Origin: Accumulibacter phosphatis
GTDB taxonomy: Bacteria > Pseudomonadota > Gammaproteobacteria > Burkholderiales > Rhodocyclaceae
Length of the DNA stretch: 64,000 nt
Reading direction: 5' to 3'
Assembly: GCF_000024165.1 (NCBI RefSeq)
Contig: NC_013194.1
Coordinates: forward strand, 1 to 64,000
Shown here: one piece after another, positions 33,698 through 42,824 of the stretch
How positions within the stretch are numbered: position 1 is the first letter of the stretch
How the letters are laid out: each line of letters begins with the position of its first letter
Program-made: the position numbers and the translations under genes
Notes under the pieces: generated by a model
The model's input: the letters and a program-made list of their open reading frames with translations, nothing else
What the model was told of the DNA's origin: nothing
The model's database searches: none

Positions 33698-35614
33698 ATG
33701 AACGCTAACGACAAATTCATTGCTACCGATGCCCACGTAGATCAAGCAGCCATCAAGCCGCTGCCCAATTCGCGCAAGGTTTACGTCACCGGTAGCCGCC
33801 CGGACATCCGGGTACCGATGCGCGAAATCTCCCAGTCGGACACGGACACAGCTTTTGGGGGTGAGAAGAACCCGCCGATCTATGTTTACGACTGTTCGGG
33901 ACCGTATTCGGATCCGCTGGCGAAGATTGACATCCGGCAGGGGCTGCCGGCGCTGCGCGCGCGGTGGATCGCCGAACGAGGCGACAGCGAGCCGCTCGCC
34001 GATCTGAGTTCCGATTTTGGACGCGTCCGCGCGGCCGATCGCGCTCTCGATGAAATGCGCTTCCCCGGACTGCAGCGGAGACCACAACGGGCCAGGGCGG
34101 GTGCCAACGTCAGCCAGATGCACTACGCCCGGCGTGGCATCATCACGCCCGAGATGGAGTATGTCGCCATTCGCGAGAACAACAACCGGCGCACCTATGT
34201 CGAGCAGCTGCGCGCCTCCGGCCCGCAGGGTGCGCGCCTGGCGGAGATTCTCTGTCGTCAGCATCGCGGGCAGAGTTTCGGGGCCAGCCTCCCGGAGGAA
34301 GTCGTCCCGGACTTCGTTCGTTCTGAAGTTGCGCGCGGCCGGGCGATCATTCCGTGCAACATCAACCATCCGGAAAGCGAGCCGATGATCATCGGCCGCA
34401 ACTTCCTGACCAAGATCAACGCCAACATCGGGAATTCGGCCCTCGGTTCGAGCATTCAGGAGGAAGTCGAGAAGATGACCTGGGCGATCCGCTGGGGTGG
34501 CGACACGGTCATGGACCTGTCAACGGGCAAGAACATCCATGAGACGCGCGAGTGGATCATTCGCAACAGCCCGGTGCCGATAGGGACCGTGCCCATCTAT
34601 CAGGCGCTTGAGAAGGTTGACGGGAAGGCCGAAGACCTGACGTGGGAGATTTTCCGCGACACCTTGATCGAGCAGGCTGAGCAAGGCGTCGACTACTTCA
34701 CGATTCACGCCGGCGTGCTGCTGCGTTACGTGCCACTGACGGCCAAACGTCTGACGGGCATCGTTTCGCGCGGTGGTTCGATCATGGCCAAGTGGTGCCT
34801 GGCCCACCACAAGGAAAGCTTCCTGTACACGCACTTCGAGGAGATCTGCGAGATCATGAAGGCTTACGACGTTGCTTTCAGCCTCGGCGACGGCTTGCGC
34901 CCCGGCTCCATCTACGATGCCAACGACGAAGCCCAGCTTGGCGAGTTGAAGACGCTCGGCGAGCTGACCGAGGTCGCCTGGCGGCATGACGTTCAAGTGA
35001 TGATCGAGGGACCGGGCCACGTGCCGATGCACATGATCAAGGAGAACATGGATCTGCAGCTCGATTCGTGCAGAGAGGCACCGTTCTACACCCTGGGGCC
35101 GCTGACGACCGATATTGCTCCCGGCTACGACCACATCACCAGTGGTATCGGCGCTGCGATGATCGGGTGGTTCGGCACAGCGATGCTCTGCTACGTGACA
35201 CCGAAGGAGCACCTTGGTCTGCCGGACAAGGACGACGTGAAAGAGGGGATCATTACCTACAAGCTGGCGGCGCATGCGGCAGATCTGGCAAAAGGTCACT
35301 CGGGTGCGCAGATTCGCGACAATGCTTTGTCGAAAGCGCGTTTCGAGTTTCGCTGGGAGGACCAATTCAACCTGGGCCTCGATCCCGAAAAAGCACGCGA
35401 GTTTCATGACGAAACCTTGCCCAAGGATTCGGCAAAGGTGGCGCATTTCTGCTCGATGTGCGGGCCGCATTTCTGCTCGATGAAGATCACCCAGGAAGTG
35501 CGGGACTTCGCCGTGGCGCAAGGGCTTACGGCGAGTGAAGCGCTGACCAGAGGGATGGAGGTGAAGGCGGTCGAGTTCGTCAAGGCGGGTGCGGAGGTCT
35601 ATCACAAGCTCTGA
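33698..35614 (+). CDS. thiC: Phosphomethylpyrimidine synthase ThiC
   Basis: ThiC turns aminoimidazole ribotide into hydroxymethylpyrimidine phosphate by radical SAM chemistry in thiamine synthesis. The 638-residue protein has the long N-terminal region, GNSALGSSIQEE and MIEGPGHVPMH, and the C-terminal iron-sulphur motif C585-x2-C588-x4-C593 in CSMCGPHFCSM. ATG 33698 has AAGGAAA upstream. The frame is open further upstream through the riboswitch, which is not coding. A TPP riboswitch controls it. The next gene, the CHAT protein, starts 61 bp later. Confidence 0.98.
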   Translation: MNANDKFIATDAHVDQAAIKPLPNSRKVYVTGSRPDIRVPMREISQSDTDTAFGGEKNPPIYVYDCSGPYSDPLAKIDIRQGLPALRARWIAERGDSEPLADLSSDFGRVRAADRALDEMRFPGLQRRPQRARAGANVSQMHYARRGIITPEMEYVAIRENNNRRTYVEQLRASGPQGARLAEILCRQHRGQSFGASLPEEVVPDFVRSEVARGRAIIPCNINHPESEPMIIGRNFLTKINANIGNSALGSSIQEEVEKMTWAIRWGGDTVMDLSTGKNIHETREWIIRNSPVPIGTVPIYQALEKVDGKAEDLTWEIFRDTLIEQAEQGVDYFTIHAGVLLRYVPLTAKRLTGIVSRGGSIMAKWCLAHHKESFLYTHFEEICEIMKAYDVAFSLGDGLRPGSIYDANDEAQLGELKTLGELTEVAWRHDVQVMIEGPGHVPMHMIKENMDLQLDSCREAPFYTLGPLTTDIAPGYDHITSGIGAAMIGWFGTAMLCYVTPKEHLGLPDKDDVKEGIITYKLAAHAADLAKGHSGAQIRDNALSKARFEFRWEDQFNLGLDPEKAREFHDETLPKDSAKVAHFCSMCGPHFCSMKITQEVRDFAVAQGLTASEALTRGMEVKAVEFVKAGAEVYHKL

Positions 35615-35675
35615 GGGGCTGGGCGGTCCGCTGCTACTGGGCTAGCTGTAGCGAGCCATGGATAGGGAGGGGAAC

Positions 35676-38537
35676 ATGGACCGGCAGGATCTCGCGGAGT
35701 GGAGTTGCGAACTTGACGACGAGGAGTTTGTGGTCGCTCTTGCCGCCCTTGGTGTCCTCGCTGCCTCCGGTAGGGCGAGGGAGCTGGCGTCAGCGGTTGA
35801 TGCACGGGCACGAGAGGGTGAAACGCCGAGCCTGGTGGCGGCTACTCGAGATCTGAGCTCACGATTTGTAGCGCTTGATGCAGCGGGAGATGGTCTGCTC
35901 AACTGGCGGGCGCCACCGCGACGCATGGGGCGAGGCGGTGGGCTGGCGAAGTGGCCGCCGGCCCCGGTTCTGCTGATGGCTTGGGGCGACTACCTCGCTC
36001 AGGTGGCGAAGTGGCGAAGGCCCGGCCTGGCAGGCGGGCCGCGTCTGGCAGTGCATGATGGCAAGCGACAGCCGGGGCGAACGCTGTCCTTCGCGCAAGC
36101 GCTGGCGTCGCCGGGGGCTGGCCTGGCGAGCGTCTTCGTTGCGGACATGTTTGCTGCTGACGGTCGAACCAATTGGCGTTGGCCCTTCACTGTCGCGTCA
36201 CTGGTCGACGACCCTCTGGCGCCAGAGCTGGCGGTGGCGCTGGGCGGTGGTCTGCCGGCCGGGTCGCCATACCGCTTCGTGACGGTGGAGCGCTCCGATG
36301 CCGAGGTGGAAGTACTGGTTGTCGGGGCGAGCCTTGGTCAGGCGCTGGCGCGGGTGTTGACCAGAGACATTCGCTTGCGCTGCTGCGTGGTGATCGTCTG
36401 CGGTTTTGCTCAGGATTCACCCGCGGAAGCGGCGCCGCTGTTGCGCAGTCTCGTATCCAGGCTAGCCGCGGAAGGCGTTGCGGTCGTCGGCGCGGTAAGC
36501 GAAGTCAGGGAGTTGGTTGCGTGTGTCGGTAAGTTTGCTGCCGGCTTGGCGGCGAACCAGCCGATCGACCTTGCTTTGTGCTCGGCCTTCGGGGGCAAAG
36601 TGTTGCCTCTGCTGAATCAGGATCTTCTCGCTCTGGCCAGGCCGGAGCGATCGCTGGACGCGCTGTCGCATCGATTGCGTTGCCTGCCGCCTGAGATGAG
36701 GCTCGACCTTGCGGCAGAATCGGCGCAGCAGCTCGGCGTGGCCGAGAAGGAGTTCGCGCCAAGGGCCCGCGGTGGCCGCTCGGGTGGAGGGGAACTGGGG
36801 ACGGTACGCGGCGTGCCGGTCGGTGCTGGCTCTTTGTCAGACCTTGCCGCCCAACTGCGAGCTGCCGAGGCGCAGATACCGAACTCCCGCTACGTTCAGC
36901 AGAAGAGCTTTCGCCGGATCAGAGACCGCTTTGTCGCCGAGCGACGCGGTTATGTAGTTGGCGAACCGGTGCGAGTGCGGGTACTGATTGGTCCCCGCAA
37001 GGCTGGCGTCAGCGCGGCACCCAGCGCTTTTCCGGAGGACAAGCTGGAACGGGATCGGTCTACGCATCGCCTGCAGTTGGTTCTGCACGAACCGCAGCAG
37101 TTTGCGACCCCGTTGCTCGGTGAAATCCTGTTGCCGCGTGACGGTGACAGCAGCGAGGCGCAGTTTGTATTCACCCCGCGCGCGCCAGGGGACTTTGCCG
37201 CGCGCCTGACGGTGTTGCACCGGGGGCGGGTTCTGCAGACCGTTATGCTATGCACACGGGTGGTTGAGCGGGCGGAGCTGTTGGCCGGGCTGCGCGGAGG
37301 CATCCGTCTCGAAGATGAGAGCAGGCTTCGCCAGGACTGGTCCGATCTTGGGGCGAGGCGTCGTTTCGACATGGCTCTCGTTTTCAATCATACGGCGGCA
37401 GAGCAGCCGCGATTGACCGGAGTCGCCGGACAGCGCGCCTGGGCCACGGACCTTTCGTCGATCGAAGAACCTGTGCGCAGCATCAACGACCTGATCTCGG
37501 CGGTGGCGAGCAAGGTTGCCGATCACGAGGAAGGCCTCGACCAGGGAGATAACCCTGCCCTTCTCGTCCAGTTGGCGAGGATCGGCGCCGATGTCTATTC
37601 GAAACTGTACCTCGACCAATTGCAACAGTTGACGGCGGGTGGGCTGGATGTCGGCAGCGATGCGGTCACCCATATCCAGGTGGTCAGTACGCGCAGTGAT
37701 GCGCTCGTGCCGATCGAGTTCTTCTACGACCTGCCGCCACCGGATGCCGACGCGCAGGTTTGCCGGCAGCATCTGCAAGCTCTCCGGGATGGTCGCTGCC
37801 CGGCGAACTGCGAGGGCGCGGGCGCACCGGCGCGTCACGTTTGCCCGATGGGCTTCTGGGGCTTGAAGAAGGTGATCGAACGACACTTCTACAGCGCTGT
37901 TCTCGGCAAGCCCGATGGCGCCGAACTGGTGATTCAGGCGGAGCCGACAGCCCAGCGCAACCGTCTTGATGTGCGCACCGGCGCGCTGCTCGGTTACAGC
38001 CGGGAAGTGAGCGCCGAGGAAGTGCAGGCGCTGCTCGAGACGATGAAAGGAGCATTGGGTGGTGAGGTGGGGGTGGCCGAGGACTGGGCTGAGTGGAAAC
38101 AGCAGGTTGCCGGTGGCCCGGGGCTGTTGCTGGCTTTTCCCCACAACGAAGGCCGAAAGCAGGATGTGCGGCTTGAAATCGGTGGCAGTTTCCTGTCCAC
38201 GCTGCGTCTGCCTGCCGAGTACGTGCGCGCGCCCGGAGCGCCTGCACCGCTGGTTTTTCTGCTCGGGTGCGACACGTCCAGCACGGCTGAGGACTACGCC
38301 AGCCACGTGCGCTATTTCCGTCAGGCCGGAGCGGCCGCGGTGGTATCGACGATAGCGACGGTCTTTGGCCGGCATGCGGTCATCGTCGGCGAGAAGATCG
38401 TCGCGCGACTGCTGGGTGCCGGCGGCGAACAACGGTTGGGCGAGATCATCCGCGACGCGAAGCGCGAAGCGATGCGGGAGAGCGTGCCGATGGCGTTGTG
38501 CGTGGTAGCTTTCGGCGATGCCGACTGGCGGCTGTAG
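35676..38537 (+). CDS. CHAT-domain protease-like protein
   Basis: A 953-residue protein with no signal peptide. The C-terminal part is a CHAT (caspase-HetF) peptidase domain with candidate dyad H823 (AFPHNEG) and C865 (LLGCDTSS), followed by GAAAVVSTIATVFG as in CHAT. Just before is a four-Cys motif C696-x11-C708-x3-C712-x10-C723 followed by PMGFWGLKKVIERH, which resembles a zinc-binding insert of some CHAT proteins. The N-terminal 500 residues are not recognised. ATG 35676 follows GGGAGGGG. The gene for an MBL-fold hydrolase starts 20 bp after, so the two probably work together. A cytoplasmic conflict or signalling role is likely but unproved. Confidence 0.75.
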   Translation: MDRQDLAEWSCELDDEEFVVALAALGVLAASGRARELASAVDARAREGETPSLVAATRDLSSRFVALDAAGDGLLNWRAPPRRMGRGGGLAKWPPAPVLLMAWGDYLAQVAKWRRPGLAGGPRLAVHDGKRQPGRTLSFAQALASPGAGLASVFVADMFAADGRTNWRWPFTVASLVDDPLAPELAVALGGGLPAGSPYRFVTVERSDAEVEVLVVGASLGQALARVLTRDIRLRCCVVIVCGFAQDSPAEAAPLLRSLVSRLAAEGVAVVGAVSEVRELVACVGKFAAGLAANQPIDLALCSAFGGKVLPLLNQDLLALARPERSLDALSHRLRCLPPEMRLDLAAESAQQLGVAEKEFAPRARGGRSGGGELGTVRGVPVGAGSLSDLAAQLRAAEAQIPNSRYVQQKSFRRIRDRFVAERRGYVVGEPVRVRVLIGPRKAGVSAAPSAFPEDKLERDRSTHRLQLVLHEPQQFATPLLGEILLPRDGDSSEAQFVFTPRAPGDFAARLTVLHRGRVLQTVMLCTRVVERAELLAGLRGGIRLEDESRLRQDWSDLGARRRFDMALVFNHTAAEQPRLTGVAGQRAWATDLSSIEEPVRSINDLISAVASKVADHEEGLDQGDNPALLVQLARIGADVYSKLYLDQLQQLTAGGLDVGSDAVTHIQVVSTRSDALVPIEFFYDLPPPDADAQVCRQHLQALRDGRCPANCEGAGAPARHVCPMGFWGLKKVIERHFYSAVLGKPDGAELVIQAEPTAQRNRLDVRTGALLGYSREVSAEEVQALLETMKGALGGEVGVAEDWAEWKQQVAGGPGLLLAFPHNEGRKQDVRLEIGGSFLSTLRLPAEYVRAPGAPAPLVFLLGCDTSSTAEDYASHVRYFRQAGAAAVVSTIATVFGRHAVIVGEKIVARLLGAGGEQRLGEIIRDAKREAMRESVPMALCVVAFGDADWRL

Positions 38538-38557
38538 AACAGACGAGGAGTGCTCGA

Positions 38558-39709
38558 ATGGCGGGTGAATTCATGCGTATCGAGATGCTGGCGGCGCTGC
38601 ACGGTGACTGCCTGCTGGTCGAGTACGGCGACGTCCGGCGGACGCGCCGGATCTTGATCGACAGCGGGCCGGTTGGTGCGTACGAGGCGCTGCGTGGACG
38701 GATCGAGCGTTTGCCGAAGGGCGACCGGCGTTTCGAACTGATGGTTCTGTCGCACGTCGATACCGACCACATCGAGGGTCTGATCAAGCTTTTTGCCAAC
38801 CCGCGTCCCTGGCCGTTCGTCGTCAAGGACGTGTGGTTCAATGGCTGGCGCCACCTCGAGCAGGCACACGGACTGTTGGGGGGCAGGCAGGGCGAGTTCT
38901 TCAGTGCGCTGCTTGCCAAGCGACTCGACGAGGGTTGTTGGAATGGGGCCTTCAAGGGTCAGGCTGTGGTCGTAGGCGACGCTGGTGCCTTACCCGAGCA
39001 TGTGCTGCCGGGAGGCTTGAAGTTGACGCTGCTGTCACCGACGCTTGCCAAGCTCGAGCGGATGCGGGAGGCGTGGCGCAAGGATCTCGGCGATGCCCTC
39101 GATCCGGGCGACCTCGAGGCGGCCTGGGCCTTGCTGGGCCAGCAGAAGAAGTACCTTCCGGGCAAGGGGCTGCTTGGAAGCTCGGCGCAACTCGATAGTC
39201 TGATCGAGAAACAGTCACGGCCGGACGACGCGGCCGCCAATGGATCGAGCATCGCCTTCCTGGCGGAGTACGCCGGCAACGCTGGGATGGCGGCTTCCGG
39301 GAATGAGATGCCGGGCGGCAAGTCCCGAAGCTGCCTGTTTCTTGCCGATGCGCACCCGGACGCGATATGTGCGTCGGTGAAGCGCCTCCTGCAAGCGCGT
39401 GGGCTAGCGCGTCTGCGCGTCGATGCTGTCAAGGTGGCGCATCATGGTAGCAAGGCCAACACCACCGACGAACTGATGTCACTGATCGAAAGCCCGCGCT
39501 TCCTGTTCAGCACCAATGGTCAGCAGTTCGGTCATCCTGACGAGGAGGCGGTTGGGCGAGTCATCGGCAGATCCTCGCACCCGTCGCCGACGCTCTACTT
39601 CAACTACCTGAGCGAGCACAACCGCGTGTGGCAGGAACGCCAGGAGCAGTTCGGCTACAAGGCTGTGTTCAACGACGGCAGCGGGTCACCGATGGTCATT
39701 GCACTGTGA
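38558..39709 (+). CDS. Metallo-beta-lactamase-fold hydrolase (ComEC-like)
   Basis: A 383-residue protein with the MBL zinc motif H66-x-D68-x-D70-H71 in LSHVDTDHIEG, a later Asp in FLADAHPD and H295-H296 in VAHHGS. The overall order is close to the ComEC C-terminal hydrolase group. No signal peptide is seen, so it is cytoplasmic. The GACGAGGAG at 38542-38550 supports ATG 38558. It lies 20 bp after the CHAT protein gene. The last 24 bp overlap the 3' end of the convergent amidase gene. Confidence 0.82.
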   Translation: MAGEFMRIEMLAALHGDCLLVEYGDVRRTRRILIDSGPVGAYEALRGRIERLPKGDRRFELMVLSHVDTDHIEGLIKLFANPRPWPFVVKDVWFNGWRHLEQAHGLLGGRQGEFFSALLAKRLDEGCWNGAFKGQAVVVGDAGALPEHVLPGGLKLTLLSPTLAKLERMREAWRKDLGDALDPGDLEAAWALLGQQKKYLPGKGLLGSSAQLDSLIEKQSRPDDAAANGSSIAFLAEYAGNAGMAASGNEMPGGKSRSCLFLADAHPDAICASVKRLLQARGLARLRVDAVKVAHHGSKANTTDELMSLIESPRFLFSTNGQQFGHPDEEAVGRVIGRSSHPSPTLYFNYLSEHNRVWQERQEQFGYKAVFNDGSGSPMVIAL

Positions 39710-40495
39710 AGCCGACGCGCCGCCGGCAGCAGGCGAATCGCGGCGAGCGGTCGCGCATGGGTACAGGCAGGCGGCGATGCCGGTGGCGATAGCATCGGCC
39801 ATGCGTGTCTGGCGCTGAGGGTCCAGAAGGGCCAACTCTTCGGCGCGGTGCTTGATCACGCCGGCTTCAAACAGCACCGCAGGCAGGGTCGTGCGGTAGA
39901 GCACCACGAGATTGTCGTAGTAGTAGACGGCGTTGGCTGCGTCGGCAGGCTGGCGAGGCTTGCCGGCGAGAGGTTCGGCGTGATGGGTTGCGGCAAGGAA
40001 GCCGGTGCGTCGCAGGCGCGCGCCGATCGCCGACGCGCAGCTCAGGCTGGTGTGGAGATCAGGGTTGTCGTGTGACACGAACAGGGCGAATCCGGCGTAC
40101 TGGTCGGTGTAAGTCTGCACTTTCCCCTGCCATCGCCACTCCTGGAGCAGGTCGGCGTGGACCGAATCATGATGGATCGACAGGAAGAAATCGGCGCCTG
40201 CCGCCTGTAGGGGCCGGGTAACCAGACTGTCGATGGCACCATCGAAATTGATCGGCCTGACGGCAAGGCCTCGTGCCTGCAGCTCCGCGGCCAAACGTCG
40301 GGCGAGCGCGGCGTTGAAAGCGAACTCAGGGCGGCCGCGGGCGCTGGTGGCACCGGGCTGGCTGAGGGTGTGGCCGACATCAAGCGCCACTTCAGCGGCT
40401 CTCGGCGTAGCCGCCGACAGGCAGAGAAGCGTAAGGATGCTGATGACGTTCAGCCATTGGCTGGCCGAAGTGGCGGTCGGCTGAGTTCTTGCCAA
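39686..40495 (-). CDS. N-acetylmuramoyl-L-alanine amidase (Amidase_3)
   Basis: The enzyme cuts the amide bond between muramic acid and the stem peptide of peptidoglycan. The 269-residue protein has a hydrophobic N-terminal export segment (about 14-32) and the Amidase_3 ligands H in LDVGHTLS, E in GRPEFAFN and H in SIHHDS, with the catalytic E in FEAGVIKH. It lacks LysM or AMIN domains, so it is a short form. It is convergent with the MBL gene, sharing 24 bp at the 3' ends. Confidence 0.9.
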   Translation of the reverse strand: MARTQPTATSASQWLNVISILTLLCLSAATPRAAEVALDVGHTLSQPGATSARGRPEFAFNAALARRLAAELQARGLAVRPINFDGAIDSLVTRPLQAAGADFFLSIHHDSVHADLLQEWRWQGKVQTYTDQYAGFALFVSHDNPDLHTSLSCASAIGARLRRTGFLAATHHAEPLAGKPRQPADAANAVYYYDNLVVLYRTTLPAVLFEAGVIKHRAEELALLDPQRQTRMADAIATGIAACLYPCATARRDSPAAGGASASQCNDHR

Positions 40496-40496
40496 C

Positions 40497-40829
40497 TCAG
40501 AAGTCGCCGGAAGCCTCCCAGAGGACGTATCCGTCCTCCTTGCGCGTCCACTCGAGAAGCTCGATCAAGGGGTAGGCCCGCTGGCCGAGGCCGACGTGGA
40601 CGCTCTCCTTCGCGTCCTCGTTCTCATCAGGGGAAACAGCCTCTGCGTGGTCGGGATTCTTGGCGTCGGCGCTGGCTTCACGTAGTCGATGGATCGCGTC
40701 GGGTAACTGCTCGGTGGTGATCACGCCACGCGCATTGCAGTCCTTGCCGACAATTTCGAGGAGTTGACGGGCGACGGGGGCGAACATCATGATCTGTCCG
40801 GACGTGCTCGAAGTGAATTTGACCAGCAT
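40497..40829 (-). CDS. DUF1840 protein
   Basis: A 110-residue acidic protein of the DUF1840 group that is common in betaproteobacteria. It begins MLVKFTSSTSGQIMMFAP and ends with a segment (LIELLEWTRKEDGYVLWE) typical of the family. The function is unknown. An extended frame to 41360 runs antisense to rsuA and is ignored. It is followed by the amidase gene with a 1-bp gap, so the two probably share a transcript. Confidence 0.88.
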   Translation of the reverse strand: MLVKFTSSTSGQIMMFAPVARQLLEIVGKDCNARGVITTEQLPDAIHRLREASADAKNPDHAEAVSPDENEDAKESVHVGLGQRAYPLIELLEWTRKEDGYVLWEASGDF

Positions 40830-41000
40830 GGATCCCGTCTCCTTGAGGTGGGTGGTAAGAGTAGCTATTGTGGGCGCTCCGACAAAGGAGAACAATAGGC
40901 GCTTTCCAGTGCGGTCCTCGCGGGACCGGCGAAGCCAGGCGGGCGGCCCATGCCGGTCGACTTTCCTTGGGTAGTTCCCCTGCAGTGGTGGTGCAAGTTG

Positions 41001-41717
41001 ATGGAACTTGAACGTTTGCTCAGATCGCAGGGCTTTGGCAGTCGCGCCGAGTGCCGGGGGCTGGTGTGCACGGGGCGCGTCAGCGTTGAGGGACGGGTGT
41101 GCAACGATCCGCTGGCGCAGTTCGAGCCCGAGGGTCTGAGCTTTGCAGTGGATGGGCAGCCGTGGGCTTACCGGCGATTCGTCTATCTGGCACTGAACAA
41201 GCCCGCGGGCCATGAGTGCTCGCGGCGGCCGATCCACTATCCGAGCGTGTTTTCGCTGTTGCCGATCCCTCTCGTTCGGCGTGGTGTCCAAGCGGTTGGC
41301 CGGCTGGACGCGGATACGACCGGTCTGCTGCTTCTGACCGACGATGGTGCATTCATTCACGCCTGCACTTCACCGCGGCGGATGGTGCCGAAAGTCTATG
41401 AGGTGAGCACCCGGCATGCGGTGGACGATGGGCAAGTAGCAGCGCTTCTGAGCGGGGTGGTGCTGCACGATGAATCGCAGGCAATCATGGCGGCGGCCTG
41501 TGATCGCCAGGGCGAGCGAAGTCTGCGGTTGACGGTGACGCTGGGCAAGTACCATCTCGTCAAGAGAATGGTGGCGGCTGCCGGTAACCGGGTCGAGGCG
41601 CTACATCGGGTGGCGATCGGTGGCCTGGCGCTCCCGGCGACGCTTGCCGCCGGCCGATGGACATGGCTGGAAGCAGCGGATCTGGCACTGCTGGCGCCGC
41701 GCTCGCTGCCGGGGTAG
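41001..41717 (+). CDS. rsuA: 16S rRNA pseudouridine synthase RsuA-like
   Basis: RsuA isomerises U516 of 16S rRNA. The 238-residue protein has an N-terminal S4 RNA-binding domain (ERLLRSQGFGSRAECRGLV) and the synthase domain with catalytic D103 in VGRLDADTTGLLLLT, followed by HLVKRMVAAAGNRVEAL. The related RluB, RluE and RluF differ in detail, so RsuA is the most likely member but not proved. ATG 41001 begins the S4 domain directly; the in-frame extension to 40950 does not fit. Confidence 0.88.
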   Translation: MELERLLRSQGFGSRAECRGLVCTGRVSVEGRVCNDPLAQFEPEGLSFAVDGQPWAYRRFVYLALNKPAGHECSRRPIHYPSVFSLLPIPLVRRGVQAVGRLDADTTGLLLLTDDGAFIHACTSPRRMVPKVYEVSTRHAVDDGQVAALLSGVVLHDESQAIMAAACDRQGERSLRLTVTLGKYHLVKRMVAAAGNRVEALHRVAIGGLALPATLAAGRWTWLEAADLALLAPRSLPG

Positions 41718-41830
41718 GTAAAGGGTTTGTTTCGAGGGAGGGTTGCTGGTGAGCGGAGTGAGTGTTGATCGACGGTGCTGCCACCGATCGCCGGCGCGGA
41801 TGCAGGGTTTTGAATTCGGGATGGGCAGTC

Positions 41831-42742
41831 GTGACGCTGACTGAACTGCGCTACATCGTGACCCTGGCGAGGGAAAGGCATTTCGGTCGGGCGGCCGAGA
41901 GGTGCCACGTCAGCCAGCCGACGTTGTCGGTTGCGCTCAAGAAGGTCGAGCAGAGGTACGGTGTCGTCCTCTTTGAACGGTCGTCGGCTGACGTGCGCCT
42001 GACGATGATCGGCGAGCAGATCGCGGGGCAAGCGGAGCGGGTGCTCGAGGAAGCGGACAGGCTCAAGGAGATCGTGGTGCAGGGCAAGGATCCGCTACAG
42101 GGCCCGCTGCGCCTGGGTGTCATCTACACCATAGCGCCGTACCTGTTGCCGCAGCTGATTCCGGCCCTGCACGCGCGCGCACCGAGGATGCCGCTGTTCC
42201 TCCAGGAGAACTTCACAGTCAGTCTGGCAGCTCAGTTGCGGCGTGGCGACCTGGACGTGATCGTGGTGGCGCTGCCTTTCGGCGAGCCGGGCATCGTCTC
42301 GCGCGTGGTCTATGAGGAACCGTTCTGCGTGGTCATGCCGAGCGGGCATCCGTTGGCGCAACAGAGCCTGATCGATGTCGAACAGATGGCGGCCCACAAT
42401 CTTCTCCTGCTGGGCAATGGGAACTGCTTCCGGGATCAGGTGGTACAGGCCTGCCCGCAGTTGTCGGCGCCCGGAGGTACCGAGGGCGCTCTGGAAGGAA
42501 GCTCACTGGAGACGGTTCGCTACATGGTGGCCAGCGGTGCCGGCATCTCGGTAGTGCCCGCGTCGGCAGCGGCTTCGTGGCCGCAGGACGACTCGCTGTT
42601 GCAGTCTCGGCGCTTCAGTCCGCCAGCGCCGGTGCGCCAGGTGGTGATCGCCTGGCGGGCGACCTTCCCGCGGCCCGAGGCGATCGACGTGTTGCGGGCG
42701 GCGATTCTTGATGCGCCGCCCCCGGGCGTGTTGGCGGCGTAA
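41831..42742 (+). CDS. oxyR: Hydrogen peroxide-inducible activator OxyR
   Basis: OxyR is a LysR-type regulator activated by disulphide formation. The 303-residue protein starts MTLTELRYIVTLA with the winged helix (ERCHVSQPTLSVALKKVE) and has C199 and C208 in GNCFRDQVVQAC. These are the same positions as the redox cysteines of E. coli OxyR, with the same spacing. GTG 41831 gives this start. An upstream extension to 41762 adds residues not found in the family. The targets (catalase, ahpC) are not in this window. Confidence 0.95.
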   Translation: MTLTELRYIVTLARERHFGRAAERCHVSQPTLSVALKKVEQRYGVVLFERSSADVRLTMIGEQIAGQAERVLEEADRLKEIVVQGKDPLQGPLRLGVIYTIAPYLLPQLIPALHARAPRMPLFLQENFTVSLAAQLRRGDLDVIVVALPFGEPGIVSRVVYEEPFCVVMPSGHPLAQQSLIDVEQMAAHNLLLLGNGNCFRDQVVQACPQLSAPGGTEGALEGSSLETVRYMVASGAGISVVPASAAASWPQDDSLLQSRRFSPPAPVRQVVIAWRATFPRPEAIDVLRAAILDAPPPGVLAA

Positions 42743-42783
42743 CTGGGCGAGAGTAGTTTTTGTCGAAGCAATGGCGGGGAATC

Positions 42784-42799
42784 TGTTCCACGTGGAACA
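42784..42799. other. parS-like centromere site 1
   Basis: TGTTCCACGTGGAACA is a perfect 16-bp palindrome that matches the ParB binding site consensus TGTTNCACGTGNAACA at every defined position. It lies in the 82-bp spacer between the convergent oxyR and topB genes, about 42 kb from dnaA. This fits the origin-proximal placing of parS on bacterial chromosomes. Confidence 0.88.
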
Positions 42800-42824
42800 G
42801 GCGGCAACGATCCGACAACCGGCG

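Noticed and set aside
35010..35030. CACGTG inside thiC as a possible parS
   Set aside because: The flanking bases do not match the consensus and the codons encode the conserved GPGHVPMH of ThiC.
40830..41360. Extended minus-strand frame of the DUF1840 gene reaching into rsuA
   Set aside because: The extra residues run antisense to rsuA and do not match DUF1840; the family start at 40829 is clear.
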